From assembly GCF_025847235.1 (NCBI RefSeq), contig NZ_JAOZEW010000012.1:104797-168796 (forward strand): a stretch of DNA of 64,000 nucleotides, in the 5' to 3' direction. Position 1 is the first letter of the stretch. The number at the start of each line of letters is the position of its first letter. Below, piece after piece: positions 15,957 through 24,676 of this stretch. The stretch comes from Flavobacterium shii (GTDB lineage Bacteria; Bacteroidota; Bacteroidia; Flavobacteriales; Flavobacteriaceae). A model generated the notes under the pieces. That model did not search any database. It was given only the letters and a program-made list of their open reading frames with translations, and was not told the origin of the DNA. Position numbers and translations under genes: made by a program.

Positions 15957-16979
15957 ATGAGAAAACAATTTTTATTTATAATTTTGGCTCTGATTGTAGT
16001 AAATACAAGTCAGGCTCAAACCAAGTCGACAAAAATAGGTTACATAGACATGGAGTATATTTTACAAAATGTTCCAGATTATAAAGAAGCTCAAACACAA
16101 TTAGAGCAGAAAGCCGAAAAGTGGAAACAAGAAATTGAAACTAAGAAATTAGAAATCAATAAACTTAAAGAAGCTTTAAAAGCCGAAAAAGCATTATTGA
16201 CGAATGAACTTATTGATGAAAGAGAAACAGAAATTAAATTTCTTGAAAGTGAGACATTAGATTATCAACAGCAACGATTTGGGGTTAACGGAGATTTAAT
16301 CCGACAAAAATCGGCATTGGCAAAACCAATACAAGATCAAGTTTTTACTGCTGTGCAAGATATTGCTGAAGCAAAAAAATATGATTTTATTTTTGACAGA
16401 TCATCTGATTTAACGATGCTTTTTGCAGCAAAGAGATATGATGTTAGCGATCAGGTTTTAAGAGTTATCACGAGAAGCGACAAAAGAGAACAGCTTACGA
16501 AAAAACAACTCGCTATAGAAGAGGCTAAAGAGAACAAAGAAACTGCTATTGATGAAAATCCAGCTTTGCAGGAAAGACAAAAAATCTTAGAAGAAAGGAA
16601 AGCAGCCAGAGACAAAATCCTGGAAGACAGAAAGCTAGAACAAGAAGCTAAGATAAAAGCTTATGAAGATAATAAAAAAGCATTGCGAGATGCAAGGGAA
16701 GCTAAAAAAAATGGCACGGTTTCTGAAACAGTAAAAACAGATACAGCAAGTCCAACATCGACTGAGACTGCCAAAACTACTGCAGAGGATGCCAGAGCCA
16801 AACAAGAGGAAGCTAGAACTAAACAAGTCGAAGAAAGACAGAAATTGTACGATGAGCGCAAAAAGGCTTTAGAAGAAAGAAGAAACAAAATTCTAGAAGA
16901 GAGAGAAGCAGCCAAAAAAGCAAGAGAGCAAAAGGCAAAAGAAGACAAAGAAAAACAAGAAAATACGACCAATAATTAA
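15957..16979 (+). CDS. OmpH/Skp-family periplasmic chaperone with long charged helical extension
   Basis: A 340-residue protein with a signal peptide ending SQAQ. Residues about 24-175 match the OmpH/Skp family (KIGYIDMEYILQNVPDYKEAQ, then a coiled coil, then DFIFDRSSDLTMLFA). The following 160 residues are unlike ordinary Skp: almost entirely Glu, Lys, Arg, Ala and Asp, with a Thr/Ser-rich break near 245-265. They are likely two long single helices or coiled coils. It lies between bamA and a normal-length OmpH, suggesting a role escorting nascent barrels to BamA. The extension's role is unknown. Confidence 0.9.
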   Translation: MRKQFLFIILALIVVNTSQAQTKSTKIGYIDMEYILQNVPDYKEAQTQLEQKAEKWKQEIETKKLEINKLKEALKAEKALLTNELIDERETEIKFLESETLDYQQQRFGVNGDLIRQKSALAKPIQDQVFTAVQDIAEAKKYDFIFDRSSDLTMLFAAKRYDVSDQVLRVITRSDKREQLTKKQLAIEEAKENKETAIDENPALQERQKILEERKAARDKILEDRKLEQEAKIKAYEDNKKALRDAREAKKNGTVSETVKTDTASPTSTETAKTTAEDARAKQEEARTKQVEERQKLYDERKKALEERRNKILEEREAAKKAREQKAKEDKEKQENTTNN

Positions 16980-16992
16980 TTAATATTTTAAA

Positions 16993-17496
16993 ATGATGAT
17001 GAAACAAATCAAAACTTTACTAATTGCTGCAATACTAGTTTTAGGAGCAAACCACATGAATGCTCAAGCTAAAGTAGCACACGTTGATGTAAGCGAAATT
17101 ATGTCTAAAATGCCTGCTATGATAGATGCACAAAAACAACTTGAAAAATTAAGCGGTACTTATGATGCTGATTACAAAAAAATGGTAGAAGAGTACCAAG
17201 CAAAATTAAAAAAATACGAAGCTGAATCGGCTACAGTAACTGATGCAGTTAACGGAGATCGTTCAAAAGAAGTTCAAGATATGCAAAAAAGAATTGTAGA
17301 CTTTAGAGATAATGCTCAAAAAGAATTACAACAAAAAGAATCTGATATCGTAAAACCTTTAATGGAAAAAGTAAGAGCTTCTATCCAAAAAGTTGGAAAA
17401 GCTAAAGGATACCAATATGTTTTAGATGGTTCTACTCTTTTATTAGCTGACGGTCCAAACGTTACTGCTGATGTAAAAAAAGATTTAGGTTTCTAG
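16993..17496 (+). CDS. OmpH/Skp-family periplasmic chaperone
   Basis: A 167-residue protein, close to the normal Skp length, with a signal peptide ending HMNAQA. The family pattern is clear: AKVAHVDVSEIMSKMPAMIDAQKQL, a central coiled coil with KKMVEEYQAKLKKYEAES, and a C-terminal strand YQYVLDGSTLLLADG. It is paralogous to the preceding gene but lacks the helical tail. Three consecutive ATG codons open the frame at 16993, 16996 and 16999, and the exact start cannot be told. The gene is the last in the envelope run and is followed by a strong terminator. Confidence 0.92.
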   Translation: MMMKQIKTLLIAAILVLGANHMNAQAKVAHVDVSEIMSKMPAMIDAQKQLEKLSGTYDADYKKMVEEYQAKLKKYEAESATVTDAVNGDRSKEVQDMQKRIVDFRDNAQKELQQKESDIVKPLMEKVRASIQKVGKAKGYQYVLDGSTLLLADGPNVTADVKKDLGF

Positions 17497-17520
17497 AAAA
17501 TAATAGCCTTATAGAAAATA

Positions 17521-17561
17521 AAAAACTGCTCACCAATAAAATGGTTTGAGCAGTTTTTTTT
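17521..17561 (+). terminator. Intrinsic terminator of the bamA-ompH operon
   Basis: Twelve-base arms (17521-17532 and 17547-17558) form a stem whose right side runs into eight consecutive T. It lies 25 bases after the second ompH. Confidence 0.88.
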
Positions 17562-17631
17562 GCTTTAAGTATAATTATATTTTAACTAAAAAATCTCGAA
17601 TAAAGACATCCTTTCGATTCTAAAAAATACT

Positions 17632-17639
17632 TAACTTTG
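17632..17639 (+). promoter_or_regulatory. Putative -7 box of murI
   Basis: TAACTTTG, an exact match to TAnnTTTG, 5 bases before the murI ATG. The leader would be extremely short or absent. No clear -33 TTG is seen at the expected distance. Confidence 0.45.
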
Positions 17640-17644
17640 TTTTC

Positions 17645-18421
17645 ATGACAAACAATAATCCTATAGGCGTTTTCGATTCTGGCATTGGCGGAACTTCGAT
17701 TTGGAATGAAATCCATCAATTATTACCAAACGAAAATACTATTTATCTTGCCGACAGCAAAAATGCTCCTTATGGTCAAAGAACAAAAGAAGAGATAATA
17801 GCTTTAAGCAAAAAAAATGTAGAATTCTTGCTAAACATGAACTGCAAGTTAATTGTAATTGCCTGCAACACAGCAACTACAAATGCAATTAAAGAATTAA
17901 GGGAACAATATACCATTCCATTTATAGGAATTGAACCTGCAATTAAACCTGCTGCAACAAATTCGAAAACCCAAACTATAGGTATACTTGCAACTAAAGG
18001 CACTCTAAACAGTGAACTTTTTAATAAAGCAACCGAAATGTATCAGGACACAAAAATCATTGAACAAGTTGGTTATGGCTTGGTACAGTTAATTGAAAAC
18101 GGAGACTTAAACTCTCCTGAAATGACACGTCTTCTAGAATCATATCTTACACCAATGATTGAAGCGAATATTGATTATTTAGTCTTAGGATGTAGTCATT
18201 ACCCATATTTGATTCCTCAAATAGAAAAAATTCTTCCAAAACACATACGTATCATAGACTCTGGAGAAGCAGTCGCAAAACAAACCAAAAATGTATTACG
18301 TGATAAGGTTGGTTTTAACGACGGCTCAATAACCGAACCTGTTTTTTATGCTAATAGCAGTACAAAAGTTCTATCGGATATATTACAAAATAAGTATAAT
18401 GTTGTCGAAAAAGATTTTTAG
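17645..18421 (+). CDS. murI: Glutamate racemase
   Basis: Converts L-glutamate to D-glutamate for peptidoglycan precursors in the cytoplasm. The 258-residue protein has the family opening IGVFDSGIGGTS, and both catalytic Cys are present: IACNTATTNA (about residues 76-85) and LGCSHYPYL (about 182-190). Length is normal. A terminator separates it from the ompH genes upstream, so it is probably transcribed from its own promoter. It ends only 3 bases from the stop of a convergent outer-membrane protein gene. Confidence 0.95.
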   Translation: MTNNNPIGVFDSGIGGTSIWNEIHQLLPNENTIYLADSKNAPYGQRTKEEIIALSKKNVEFLLNMNCKLIVIACNTATTNAIKELREQYTIPFIGIEPAIKPAATNSKTQTIGILATKGTLNSELFNKATEMYQDTKIIEQVGYGLVQLIENGDLNSPEMTRLLESYLTPMIEANIDYLVLGCSHYPYLIPQIEKILPKHIRIIDSGEAVAKQTKNVLRDKVGFNDGSITEPVFYANSSTKVLSDILQNKYNVVEKDF

Positions 18422-18424
18422 CAA

Positions 18425-19660
18425 TTAATCAATTTTTCTTTTAACAAACCAAATTCCATCCAACGATAAATTAAGTGTCAATTTGTGGTAATTCTCTTTT
18501 ATGAGCCCATCACCAATCCTTCCTTTTTGTCCGTATGAATAAGAGATGTTTAAAGCCGAAAAAGTATTTTCTAATGGAAGAGATACTCCTACAGAAAAAG
18601 ACATATTATTTATTCTTTGGCTATCAACTTCCAGATAACCTGTATCATAACTTATTCCGGTTGCATACTGAATTCGATCGGCATACTTACGAACGTTCTT
18701 TTTACTCCTATAAGAAAAGCCCAGTGCAAAACGATCCTGATTAACAAAATCACCATATAGTTCCGACTGTTTAGTATCGTTCCAAAGACTTTTTTCGTAA
18801 TCAAAAGTCATATTTATATTATTCTTAAATACCTTACTTATCCCTACCCCAATTTCTGTAGGTAAATAATAATCATCGACATCTGAAGCTACATTAGAAT
18901 CGGTGACAATTGTCCCTGAATTACCCGCAATTGTTACTGTTTGAACTTTGGAAGCCTTTACTCTCGAAGGTGACTTAAACGTTGAACCTATTGTAAGTGT
19001 TGAATCTATTTGGTATTGAACTCCAAGCGTCGGGCGAAAGCCATTATAATCTGTTTTTTTATAAATATTTGTTACTGAACTCGAAATTGTATAGTACCTA
19101 TCATCAGTAGTATTACCAAAAAGTAATGCCGCAGAAAGCCCTAAAGATAACCTCTTATTGATTTTATAAGCATATGAGAAATCAAAATTATTCAACCCTC
19201 CTGAACCAGTTACATCTAAGTTATAGGTATTATTACTATTTTCTATAGGAAGTTTTAGATTTGCTATCTTAAACGCTGCACTGGAGTATGGCCTTAAAGC
19301 AACACTAAAAGCAGATTTCTGAGTAATAGGAAATGCAAAAGCAATATGAGAAAACTGAACATTATTACGACTTTCAGATTTTGAGTTATTTTGATATGTC
19401 GAAGCTATCGCTTTACCTCCTACATCAAACAAAAAGTGGTTTTGAGACATAAATCCCAAAGAAGCAGGATTAAGGTTGTTGATAAATTGACTAGAGGGCA
19501 AAGCAATTCCCGAAGAACCAATAGACGAGAGTGAACCAAAATCGGCATCATACAAACTTCCTAACCCATAAAGTGAATAAGGCGAACTTGAAATACTTTG
19601 CGAAAAAGAAGTTACGGACATTAAAACAAATAAACTTAAGAGCGCTATTTTATTTTTCAT
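18425..19660 (-). CDS. FadL/OmpP1-like outer-membrane barrel protein
   Basis: A 411-residue secreted protein with a signal peptide ending TSFSQ. The early segment SSIGSSGIALPSSQFINNLNPASLGF resembles the N-terminal hatch region of FadL/OmpP1-type barrels, where an NPA motif is common, and the rest alternates polar and hydrophobic residues as in an outer-membrane barrel. Its ATG directly follows the stop of the DUF4270 lipoprotein gene with no spacer, so the two are one transcription unit. Transport of a hydrophobic compound is possible but only by weak similarity. Confidence 0.65.
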   Translation of the reverse strand: MKNKIALLSLFVLMSVTSFSQSISSSPYSLYGLGSLYDADFGSLSSIGSSGIALPSSQFINNLNPASLGFMSQNHFLFDVGGKAIASTYQNNSKSESRNNVQFSHIAFAFPITQKSAFSVALRPYSSAAFKIANLKLPIENSNNTYNLDVTGSGGLNNFDFSYAYKINKRLSLGLSAALLFGNTTDDRYYTISSSVTNIYKKTDYNGFRPTLGVQYQIDSTLTIGSTFKSPSRVKASKVQTVTIAGNSGTIVTDSNVASDVDDYYLPTEIGVGISKVFKNNINMTFDYEKSLWNDTKQSELYGDFVNQDRFALGFSYRSKKNVRKYADRIQYATGISYDTGYLEVDSQRINNMSFSVGVSLPLENTFSALNISYSYGQKGRIGDGLIKENYHKLTLNLSLDGIWFVKRKID

Positions 19661-20986
19661 TTAATAAGTAATATAATAAATTTTCAATTCAATTTTATTT
19701 TTCATATTTTTTTGATCTCCCAAAACAAGTCTGTTAACTCCTTTATTAATATTTGGCAGTGAAAGAATCAGTGATAATTTAGAGTCTGATTGCTTGAGCA
19801 TTTCTTTTTGCAAAAAACCACCAATTGAAACCTTATATACTACATTTTCATTAAATTCATCTGTAGCTTTATTAAGCATTGCATACATAGCTGCGCCCGA
19901 AGAATTATTAAGCGTACCACTAATTCTATTTAAATTATCTCCAACATAAACACGTAATGAATCAGGCAAAGAATAAGCCTTAGAATAGGTATTGGCTACT
20001 GGTTTTAAAATTAACTCAGCATCAACTATTGCACCTTTACTGGCAATATATTTAAGTTGTTTTATATTAGGAAAATCAACTTTGCATGCAATACCTGTTC
20101 CGGATTGAATAAATGCTTTATTTTCGGTTTGTATGCTAGGCAATTTACTTGAAGATATAGGTAAGTTTTGAATAAGAGTACCTGTCCTGTCTAGCGAAAT
20201 ATTATTGAATTGTTTGGTCGCATCCTGGATCGAAAAATCTTTTATCAAAGAAGTTTCCGTTTCTCCCTGATATTTGGAATAGTATAATCGAAGTACACTT
20301 GTAGCAACTTTAAAACCAATCATACTAGATGAATTTTCTTCAGATGACGTGATAACAAATCCTTTTAAATACTCTAAAAACTCATTATTATTAACGACCT
20401 CTCTTTTCTTTAACTTCTGAAAAAGTTCTGAACCAAAACTATCACTGATTTTTATGTTTATAGAATCCTTTTCTTTTGGTCTGGGTATATATGAGATCGT
20501 CCCTAAACTTTCGGGATCATATGTTAAAACAGAATTATTGTAAAAATTCTCGTCCTCTTTGTTAGGCTTAACTTTTTGTGTTAATCGGCGAACATTTAAT
20601 GTTTGGACTTTTGTCGTATCTGCAAAAAAATAGTTATCATATCTCAAAATCATTGCTATCGAATCGAAAACATAGTTAGGTAAACTCGTGTCGGAATCAC
20701 CTTTATATAAATCATACGATGAAGTAGACAACTGAAAATAACTATCCGATTTTGCTTTCCCAAAAATAGGATCCTCATAGTTTCCTAATAAAATCCTGCT
20801 TTGATTAGACGTAACCAATGAATCAAAGTTAATAGTAGACATATCTACAGTCAATGTATCAATTAAAATCACTTTATTCCCAACTGATAAATAATCTGAA
20901 CCAACAACAAATTCTCCTGTATCGGTATCTGAATTACAGGAAACCATCAAAATCCCTAGAAACAACGGTAACAATAACTTGTACAT
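19661..20986 (-). CDS. DUF4270 family lipoprotein
   Basis: A 441-residue lipoprotein with Cys17 in LMVSCNSDTD as the lipid site. The mature N-terminus GEFVVGSDYLSVGNKVILIDTLTVDMSTI and the motif RILLGNYEDPIFGKAKSDSYFQ (split here by a few residues) are typical of DUF4270, a Bacteroidota family of unknown function found at the cell surface or periplasm. It is transcribed with the downstream barrel gene, with zero spacing, and diverges from the Kelch/two-component cluster. Confidence 0.85.
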   Translation of the reverse strand: MYKLLLPLFLGILMVSCNSDTDTGEFVVGSDYLSVGNKVILIDTLTVDMSTINFDSLVTSNQSRILLGNYEDPIFGKAKSDSYFQLSTSSYDLYKGDSDTSLPNYVFDSIAMILRYDNYFFADTTKVQTLNVRRLTQKVKPNKEDENFYNNSVLTYDPESLGTISYIPRPKEKDSINIKISDSFGSELFQKLKKREVVNNNEFLEYLKGFVITSSEENSSSMIGFKVATSVLRLYYSKYQGETETSLIKDFSIQDATKQFNNISLDRTGTLIQNLPISSSKLPSIQTENKAFIQSGTGIACKVDFPNIKQLKYIASKGAIVDAELILKPVANTYSKAYSLPDSLRVYVGDNLNRISGTLNNSSGAAMYAMLNKATDEFNENVVYKVSIGGFLQKEMLKQSDSKLSLILSLPNINKGVNRLVLGDQKNMKNKIELKIYYITY

Positions 20987-21000
20987 AAATATTTTTTGAA

Positions 21001-21008
21001 CAAATATA
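21001..21008 (-). promoter_or_regulatory. Putative -7 box of the DUF4270-barrel pair
   Basis: On the minus strand TATATTTG, matching TAnnTTTG, 14 bases before the ATG at 20986. The remaining divergent gap up to 21215 holds a plus-strand box at 21192 and no other signal I recognise. Confidence 0.45.
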
Positions 21009-21191
21009 AATTACCACTTTTTAGACTACATCATAACATATACAGTCTCGGGTTTTCTATCTATAAACAGGATGATATAATCTACAATCACTCAGCTGCG
21101 ACAAATCAATCATTCAGCACTGAAATTTGCCATTTAGTCTATGAGAATAGGTCATATATATATCTTCTTTTTTTAAAAATAATATCATACC

Positions 21192-21199
21192 TACTTTTG
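21192..21199 (+). promoter_or_regulatory. Putative -7 box of the barrel-Kelch-DUF4907-kinase cluster
   Basis: TACTTTTG, an exact TAnnTTTG match, 16 bases before the ATG at 21216. No convincing -33 TTG accompanies it. Confidence 0.4.
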
Positions 21200-21215
21200 A
21201 ACCAATAAAAAAATA

Positions 21216-22061
21216 ATGAAAATAAAGACTTTAATATCCTTACTTTTTATGGTTCCGATATTTACAATTTCTGCACAGAATGGTTTGGCTGTAGATTTAA
21301 ATATCAGCACAGAGCCTGCCGATAAAATTACGTTGAACGAAACTAGATTTGGGATTTCTGTTTTTAAAGATATAAGCGATAAAAACAAGATCACAAATAC
21401 GCTTCAATACAAGAATACTGAGGCGAAATATGACATAGAGAATTATGATTTTAAAAACAACTATAATCCCTACAATGCAATTAAAAACACATTGATACTT
21501 AGTCATCAATTAACCGAAAAAACAACGGTAAATCTAGAAGTGGAACCAACGTTAAATTTTCAAAAAAATATTGGAATATCTGATTTATCAATTTTGGGAG
21601 GAATAGAAGTTAGTCGGATGTTTAATAAAAATAGTAGTGTTACTATTGGAGTAAAAAGAACAAGTGCATTAGGTTTACCACAAATAATACCTGTATTTTC
21701 ATTCTATCACAAAATAAACAGTGACGCAACAATGCTCATTGGTTTTCCAAATACAGCCTTTACTTATTCAAACAATGAGCGAAACACATTTAGCCTTACA
21801 AACCAATTTAACGGAGATTTTTACAACCTTGACAACTCAAAATACATAGAGAATAATACAGTTACAAAAGTTAGTTTATCCAAAATCACAACGGCATTGC
21901 AGTATGAAAGGAATATGGATAAAAACTGGTTTGTAAATCTCAAAGCTGGGTATGATTTTAACAAAAAATACCAACTATCAAATCATGATGACAATGAAGT
22001 CTATGATTTTAATATCGGTAACGGCTACATTTTTAACATTGGTATAAAATACAAACACTAA
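21216..22061 (+). CDS. Outer-membrane beta-barrel protein (possibly DUF6268-like)
   Basis: A 281-residue secreted protein with signal peptide ending FTISAQ. The mature chain is a run of alternating strands (FGISVFKDISDKNKITNTLQY, TTVNLEVEPTLNFQ, ALQYERNMDKNWFVNLKAGYDF) ending YIFNIGIKYKH, the pattern of a 10-12 strand outer-membrane barrel. It may belong to the DUF6268 group of uncharacterised Bacteroidota barrels, but I am not certain. It lies 15 bases upstream of the Kelch lipoprotein gene and probably heads the operon that ends with a histidine kinase. Confidence 0.7.
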   Translation: MKIKTLISLLFMVPIFTISAQNGLAVDLNISTEPADKITLNETRFGISVFKDISDKNKITNTLQYKNTEAKYDIENYDFKNNYNPYNAIKNTLILSHQLTEKTTVNLEVEPTLNFQKNIGISDLSILGGIEVSRMFNKNSSVTIGVKRTSALGLPQIIPVFSFYHKINSDATMLIGFPNTAFTYSNNERNTFSLTNQFNGDFYNLDNSKYIENNTVTKVSLSKITTALQYERNMDKNWFVNLKAGYDFNKKYQLSNHDDNEVYDFNIGNGYIFNIGIKYKH

Positions 22062-22076
22062 TAAATATAATACATT

Positions 22077-23072
22077 ATGAATAGTTTAAAAAAAGGAATA
22101 TTATTCGCAACATTAATTACGAGTCTAGCTTTTGTAGGTTGTAGTAATGACAATAACGATAGTGAACTGATGGGGAACTGGGTTAAAAAATCTGCTTTTG
22201 ATGGCCCGGCAAGATCTAGTGCCGTGAGTTTTGTAATAGGTGCATATGCTTATGTAGCTACTGGATATACAGGAGATGAATACCTAAAAGACCTTTGGGT
22301 TTACAATTCGACAGGAGATTATTGGGAACAAAAAGCCAATTTTCCAGGAATTGCAAGAAGCTCGGCATCAGGTTTTGAACTAAACGGAAAAGGGTACATT
22401 GGTCTTGGTTATGATGGTACTAATAAATTAAAAGATTTTTACGAATACAACCCTACCAATAATACTTGGGAGCAAAAAACAGATTTTGCAGGATCAGCAC
22501 GCTATTCGGCAGTAGGGTTCCAAGTTGGAGGAAAAGCGTATTTGGGCACAGGTTATGATGGGAATTACCAAAAAGATTTTTATCAATATAATCAAGAAAC
22601 GAACGCTTGGATCCAGGTAAACGGATTTAGCGGAAACAAAAGAAGAAATGCAACTGTTTTTATTATAAACAATAAGGCATATTTAGGCACAGGTACAAAC
22701 AGCGGTTCTTATCAAACTGATTTTTGGGAATTTGATCCCGCAACAGAAGCTTGGACAAAAAAAAGAAATTTGGATGATAGTGAAGATGATCATGATACTT
22801 ATTCAATAGCACGTTCAAATGCATCTAGTTTTACTATGAATGGATTAGGTTACGTTGCATGTGGAGAGAACTCAAAATCAATTTGGGAATACAACCCAAT
22901 TACAGATATCTGGAAAGAAAGAACATCTCTTGAAGGAGCCGCAAGAACAGATGCTATAGGTTTTGCTATTAACGATAGAGGTTTTGTTCTATTAGGACGA
23001 GCTGGTTCAACTTATTATGATGATGCTTGGGAATTTAAACCCCTTGAAGAACAAAATGATGATGATAATTAA
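22077..23072 (+). CDS. Kelch-repeat lipoprotein (six-bladed beta-propeller)
   Basis: A 331-residue lipoprotein with Cys in FVGCSNDNND (about residue 22). Six Kelch repeats follow, each with a start like ARSSAVSF, a central Gly-rich strand such as YIGLGYDG, a KDFYEYNP-type strand and a final WEQ or WTK; the fifth has an acidic insertion (DDSEDDHD). Such propellers bind proteins or sugars. The tail is Glu, Asp and Asn rich. The next gene begins inside the last codons of this one. Likely a surface or periplasmic binding module of the adjacent two-component system; ligand unknown. Confidence 0.88.
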   Translation: MNSLKKGILFATLITSLAFVGCSNDNNDSELMGNWVKKSAFDGPARSSAVSFVIGAYAYVATGYTGDEYLKDLWVYNSTGDYWEQKANFPGIARSSASGFELNGKGYIGLGYDGTNKLKDFYEYNPTNNTWEQKTDFAGSARYSAVGFQVGGKAYLGTGYDGNYQKDFYQYNQETNAWIQVNGFSGNKRRNATVFIINNKAYLGTGTNSGSYQTDFWEFDPATEAWTKKRNLDDSEDDHDTYSIARSNASSFTMNGLGYVACGENSKSIWEYNPITDIWKERTSLEGAARTDAIGFAINDRGFVLLGRAGSTYYDDAWEFKPLEEQNDDDN

Positions 23073-23415
23073 CACCTATAAAAAATTCTTCTGGGCAAAA
23101 ATCCAGAAGAGTTGTTTTTCTTTTTTTCCCAAAGCCATAACTATTGTATTTATAACATTAATTGTGGCTTGTAATAAAAAGGGGAATCTTCATGTTGAAT
23201 CCATAAAAACTGCTTCTGGTTGGGGATACACAATCGCTAATGATGAGAAAATTATAATCCGACAAACTATAATTCCCGTTATCAGTAATACAAAGAGTTT
23301 TGAGACTGAAAAAGATGCTCTTAAAATAGGCAATTTAGTAGTAGAAAAACTCAATGCCAATTTATCTCCCACTGTAACAAAAAAAGATTTAATTTTATTA
23401 GATATAAAAATCTAA
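23056..23415 (+). CDS. DUF4907 family lipoprotein
   Basis: A small protein of up to 119 residues. Starts at ATG 23056, 23059 or 23062 all overlap the end of the Kelch gene; a start at 23017 is also open but adds unconserved residues. The N-terminus is basic and then hydrophobic, ending in LIVACNKK, which reads as a lipobox with Cys39. The mature part, GWGYTIANDEKIIIRQTIIPVI followed by KSFETEKDALKIGNLVVEKL, matches DUF4907, a family of unknown function. The stop TAA abuts the kinase ATG, so translation is almost surely coupled to both neighbours. Confidence 0.8.
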   Translation: MMMIINTYKKFFWAKIQKSCFSFFPKAITIVFITLIVACNKKGNLHVESIKTASGWGYTIANDEKIIIRQTIIPVISNTKSFETEKDALKIGNLVVEKLNANLSPTVTKKDLILLDIKI

Positions 23416-24546
23416 ATGAACCTTGAAATAACCAAAAATACCAGTTCTAATAAAATACTATTTCACAGTGTGATATGGACTTTCTTTATCCTAACCTCAT
23501 TAATCCAGTTTTATGAAAGCCCATTTCAAATAACTCCGGATTTTTACATACAATGGATTACGGGAATCATATTATTTTATCTGAACTTTTTTTATTTGGT
23601 ACCTGCTCTTCTTTTACAAAAAAAGTATTGGCTTTATTTTACATTCGTAGTTGCCGTTATTATCACTTTCATGATTATTAGAGCAAGTTATTTCATGCCC
23701 GAATTTCAGGTAACCAAAAGAATGATGCCAGCAGACATGATGCCGGCAAGGAGGATACCAACATTTCCCGATGATCGTATATTTTTACATAAAGGATTCA
23801 GGATTAAAGCCGTGATGGCCACCCAACCCTTATTTTTTAGAATTGCCCCCTCCTTTTTTTATATTCTGGTTGTTACAATAAGTGCAATTATCAAAACATT
23901 ATCGGAATTTTACAATAACGAACAAAACAAATTAATTGCGGAAACACACCGAACAACTACCGAATTAATTTATTTAAGAAAACAGACAAATCCGCATTTT
24001 TTATTCAACTCATTAAATAGTATTTATTCTCTCGCGCATAAAAAATCCGATTTGGTTCCAGATGCAATCGTAACATTATCCGAGTTAATGCGCTACATGT
24101 TATATGAAACCGATAACAAAACAGTTACTCTCGAAAAAGAAATAAATTACATCCAGAACTATATTGAATTACAAAAATTAAGATTGAATAATATCGAGAA
24201 TATTACGATCAATGTCCACGGAGAACCAAAAAATAAATTTATAGAACCATTATTGTTAATTTCATTTGTCGAAAATGCTTTTAAGTATGGAACAGATTAT
24301 AAAGGAGCTGCATTTGTAAAAATTAAAATTGCAATCGAAGATAACAGCCTGGACTTTTGGATCGATAACAAAGTCGAAAATCATAAAAAAGATCCTGAAA
24401 ACTCTGGAATTGGATTAACCAATATTCAAAGCCGACTAAACTTGCTTTATCCAGAAGCACACGAACTTAAGATAACCGAAACCAAACATTTTTATAAAAT
24501 ACATCTAAATTTAAAATTAGATGAAATAAAAACGGCCATCGCTTAA
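23416..24546 (+). CDS. LytS-type sensor histidine kinase
   Basis: A 376-residue inner-membrane kinase of the His_kinase (PF06580) type. Four hydrophobic segments lie near residues 14-33, 43-67, 71-92 and 140-160. The phospho-acceptor His194 is in NPHFLFNSLNS, the N-box is FVENAFKYG, and the G-box is NSGIGLTNIQSRL. The predicted periplasmic loop between helices 3 and 4 (about 93-139) is unusually Met and Pro rich (RMMPADMMPARR). There is no PAS, GAF or separate periplasmic sensor domain. It is directly coupled to the DUF4907 and Kelch genes upstream and has its response regulator downstream. Confidence 0.92.
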   Translation: MNLEITKNTSSNKILFHSVIWTFFILTSLIQFYESPFQITPDFYIQWITGIILFYLNFFYLVPALLLQKKYWLYFTFVVAVIITFMIIRASYFMPEFQVTKRMMPADMMPARRIPTFPDDRIFLHKGFRIKAVMATQPLFFRIAPSFFYILVVTISAIIKTLSEFYNNEQNKLIAETHRTTTELIYLRKQTNPHFLFNSLNSIYSLAHKKSDLVPDAIVTLSELMRYMLYETDNKTVTLEKEINYIQNYIELQKLRLNNIENITINVHGEPKNKFIEPLLLISFVENAFKYGTDYKGAAFVKIKIAIEDNSLDFWIDNKVENHKKDPENSGIGLTNIQSRLNLLYPEAHELKITETKHFYKIHLNLKLDEIKTAIA

Positions 24547-24676
24547 AATTGAGTTAATAATATTATTACATAAAGAAAATATAACACGAAATTAACTATT
24601 GAAAATCTAATTTTAACTTGCCTTTAATTATCAGGATATATTTTCGCATCATAAATTCAAACCAAAACCATAACAG

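Noticed and set aside
16661..16972. Ser/Leu/Phe-rich open frame on the minus strand
   Set aside because: It is the complement of the Glu/Lys-rich tail of the long OmpH protein, which automatically gives Ser, Leu and Phe codons.
20996..21208. Possible 70-residue protein in the divergent gap
   Set aside because: No signal peptide or motif, it covers both promoter boxes, and the start has no support.
23017..23055. Earlier start for the DUF4907 gene
   Set aside because: It adds 13 residues that copy the Kelch tail in another frame; ATG codons at 23056-23064 give a better lipoprotein signal.
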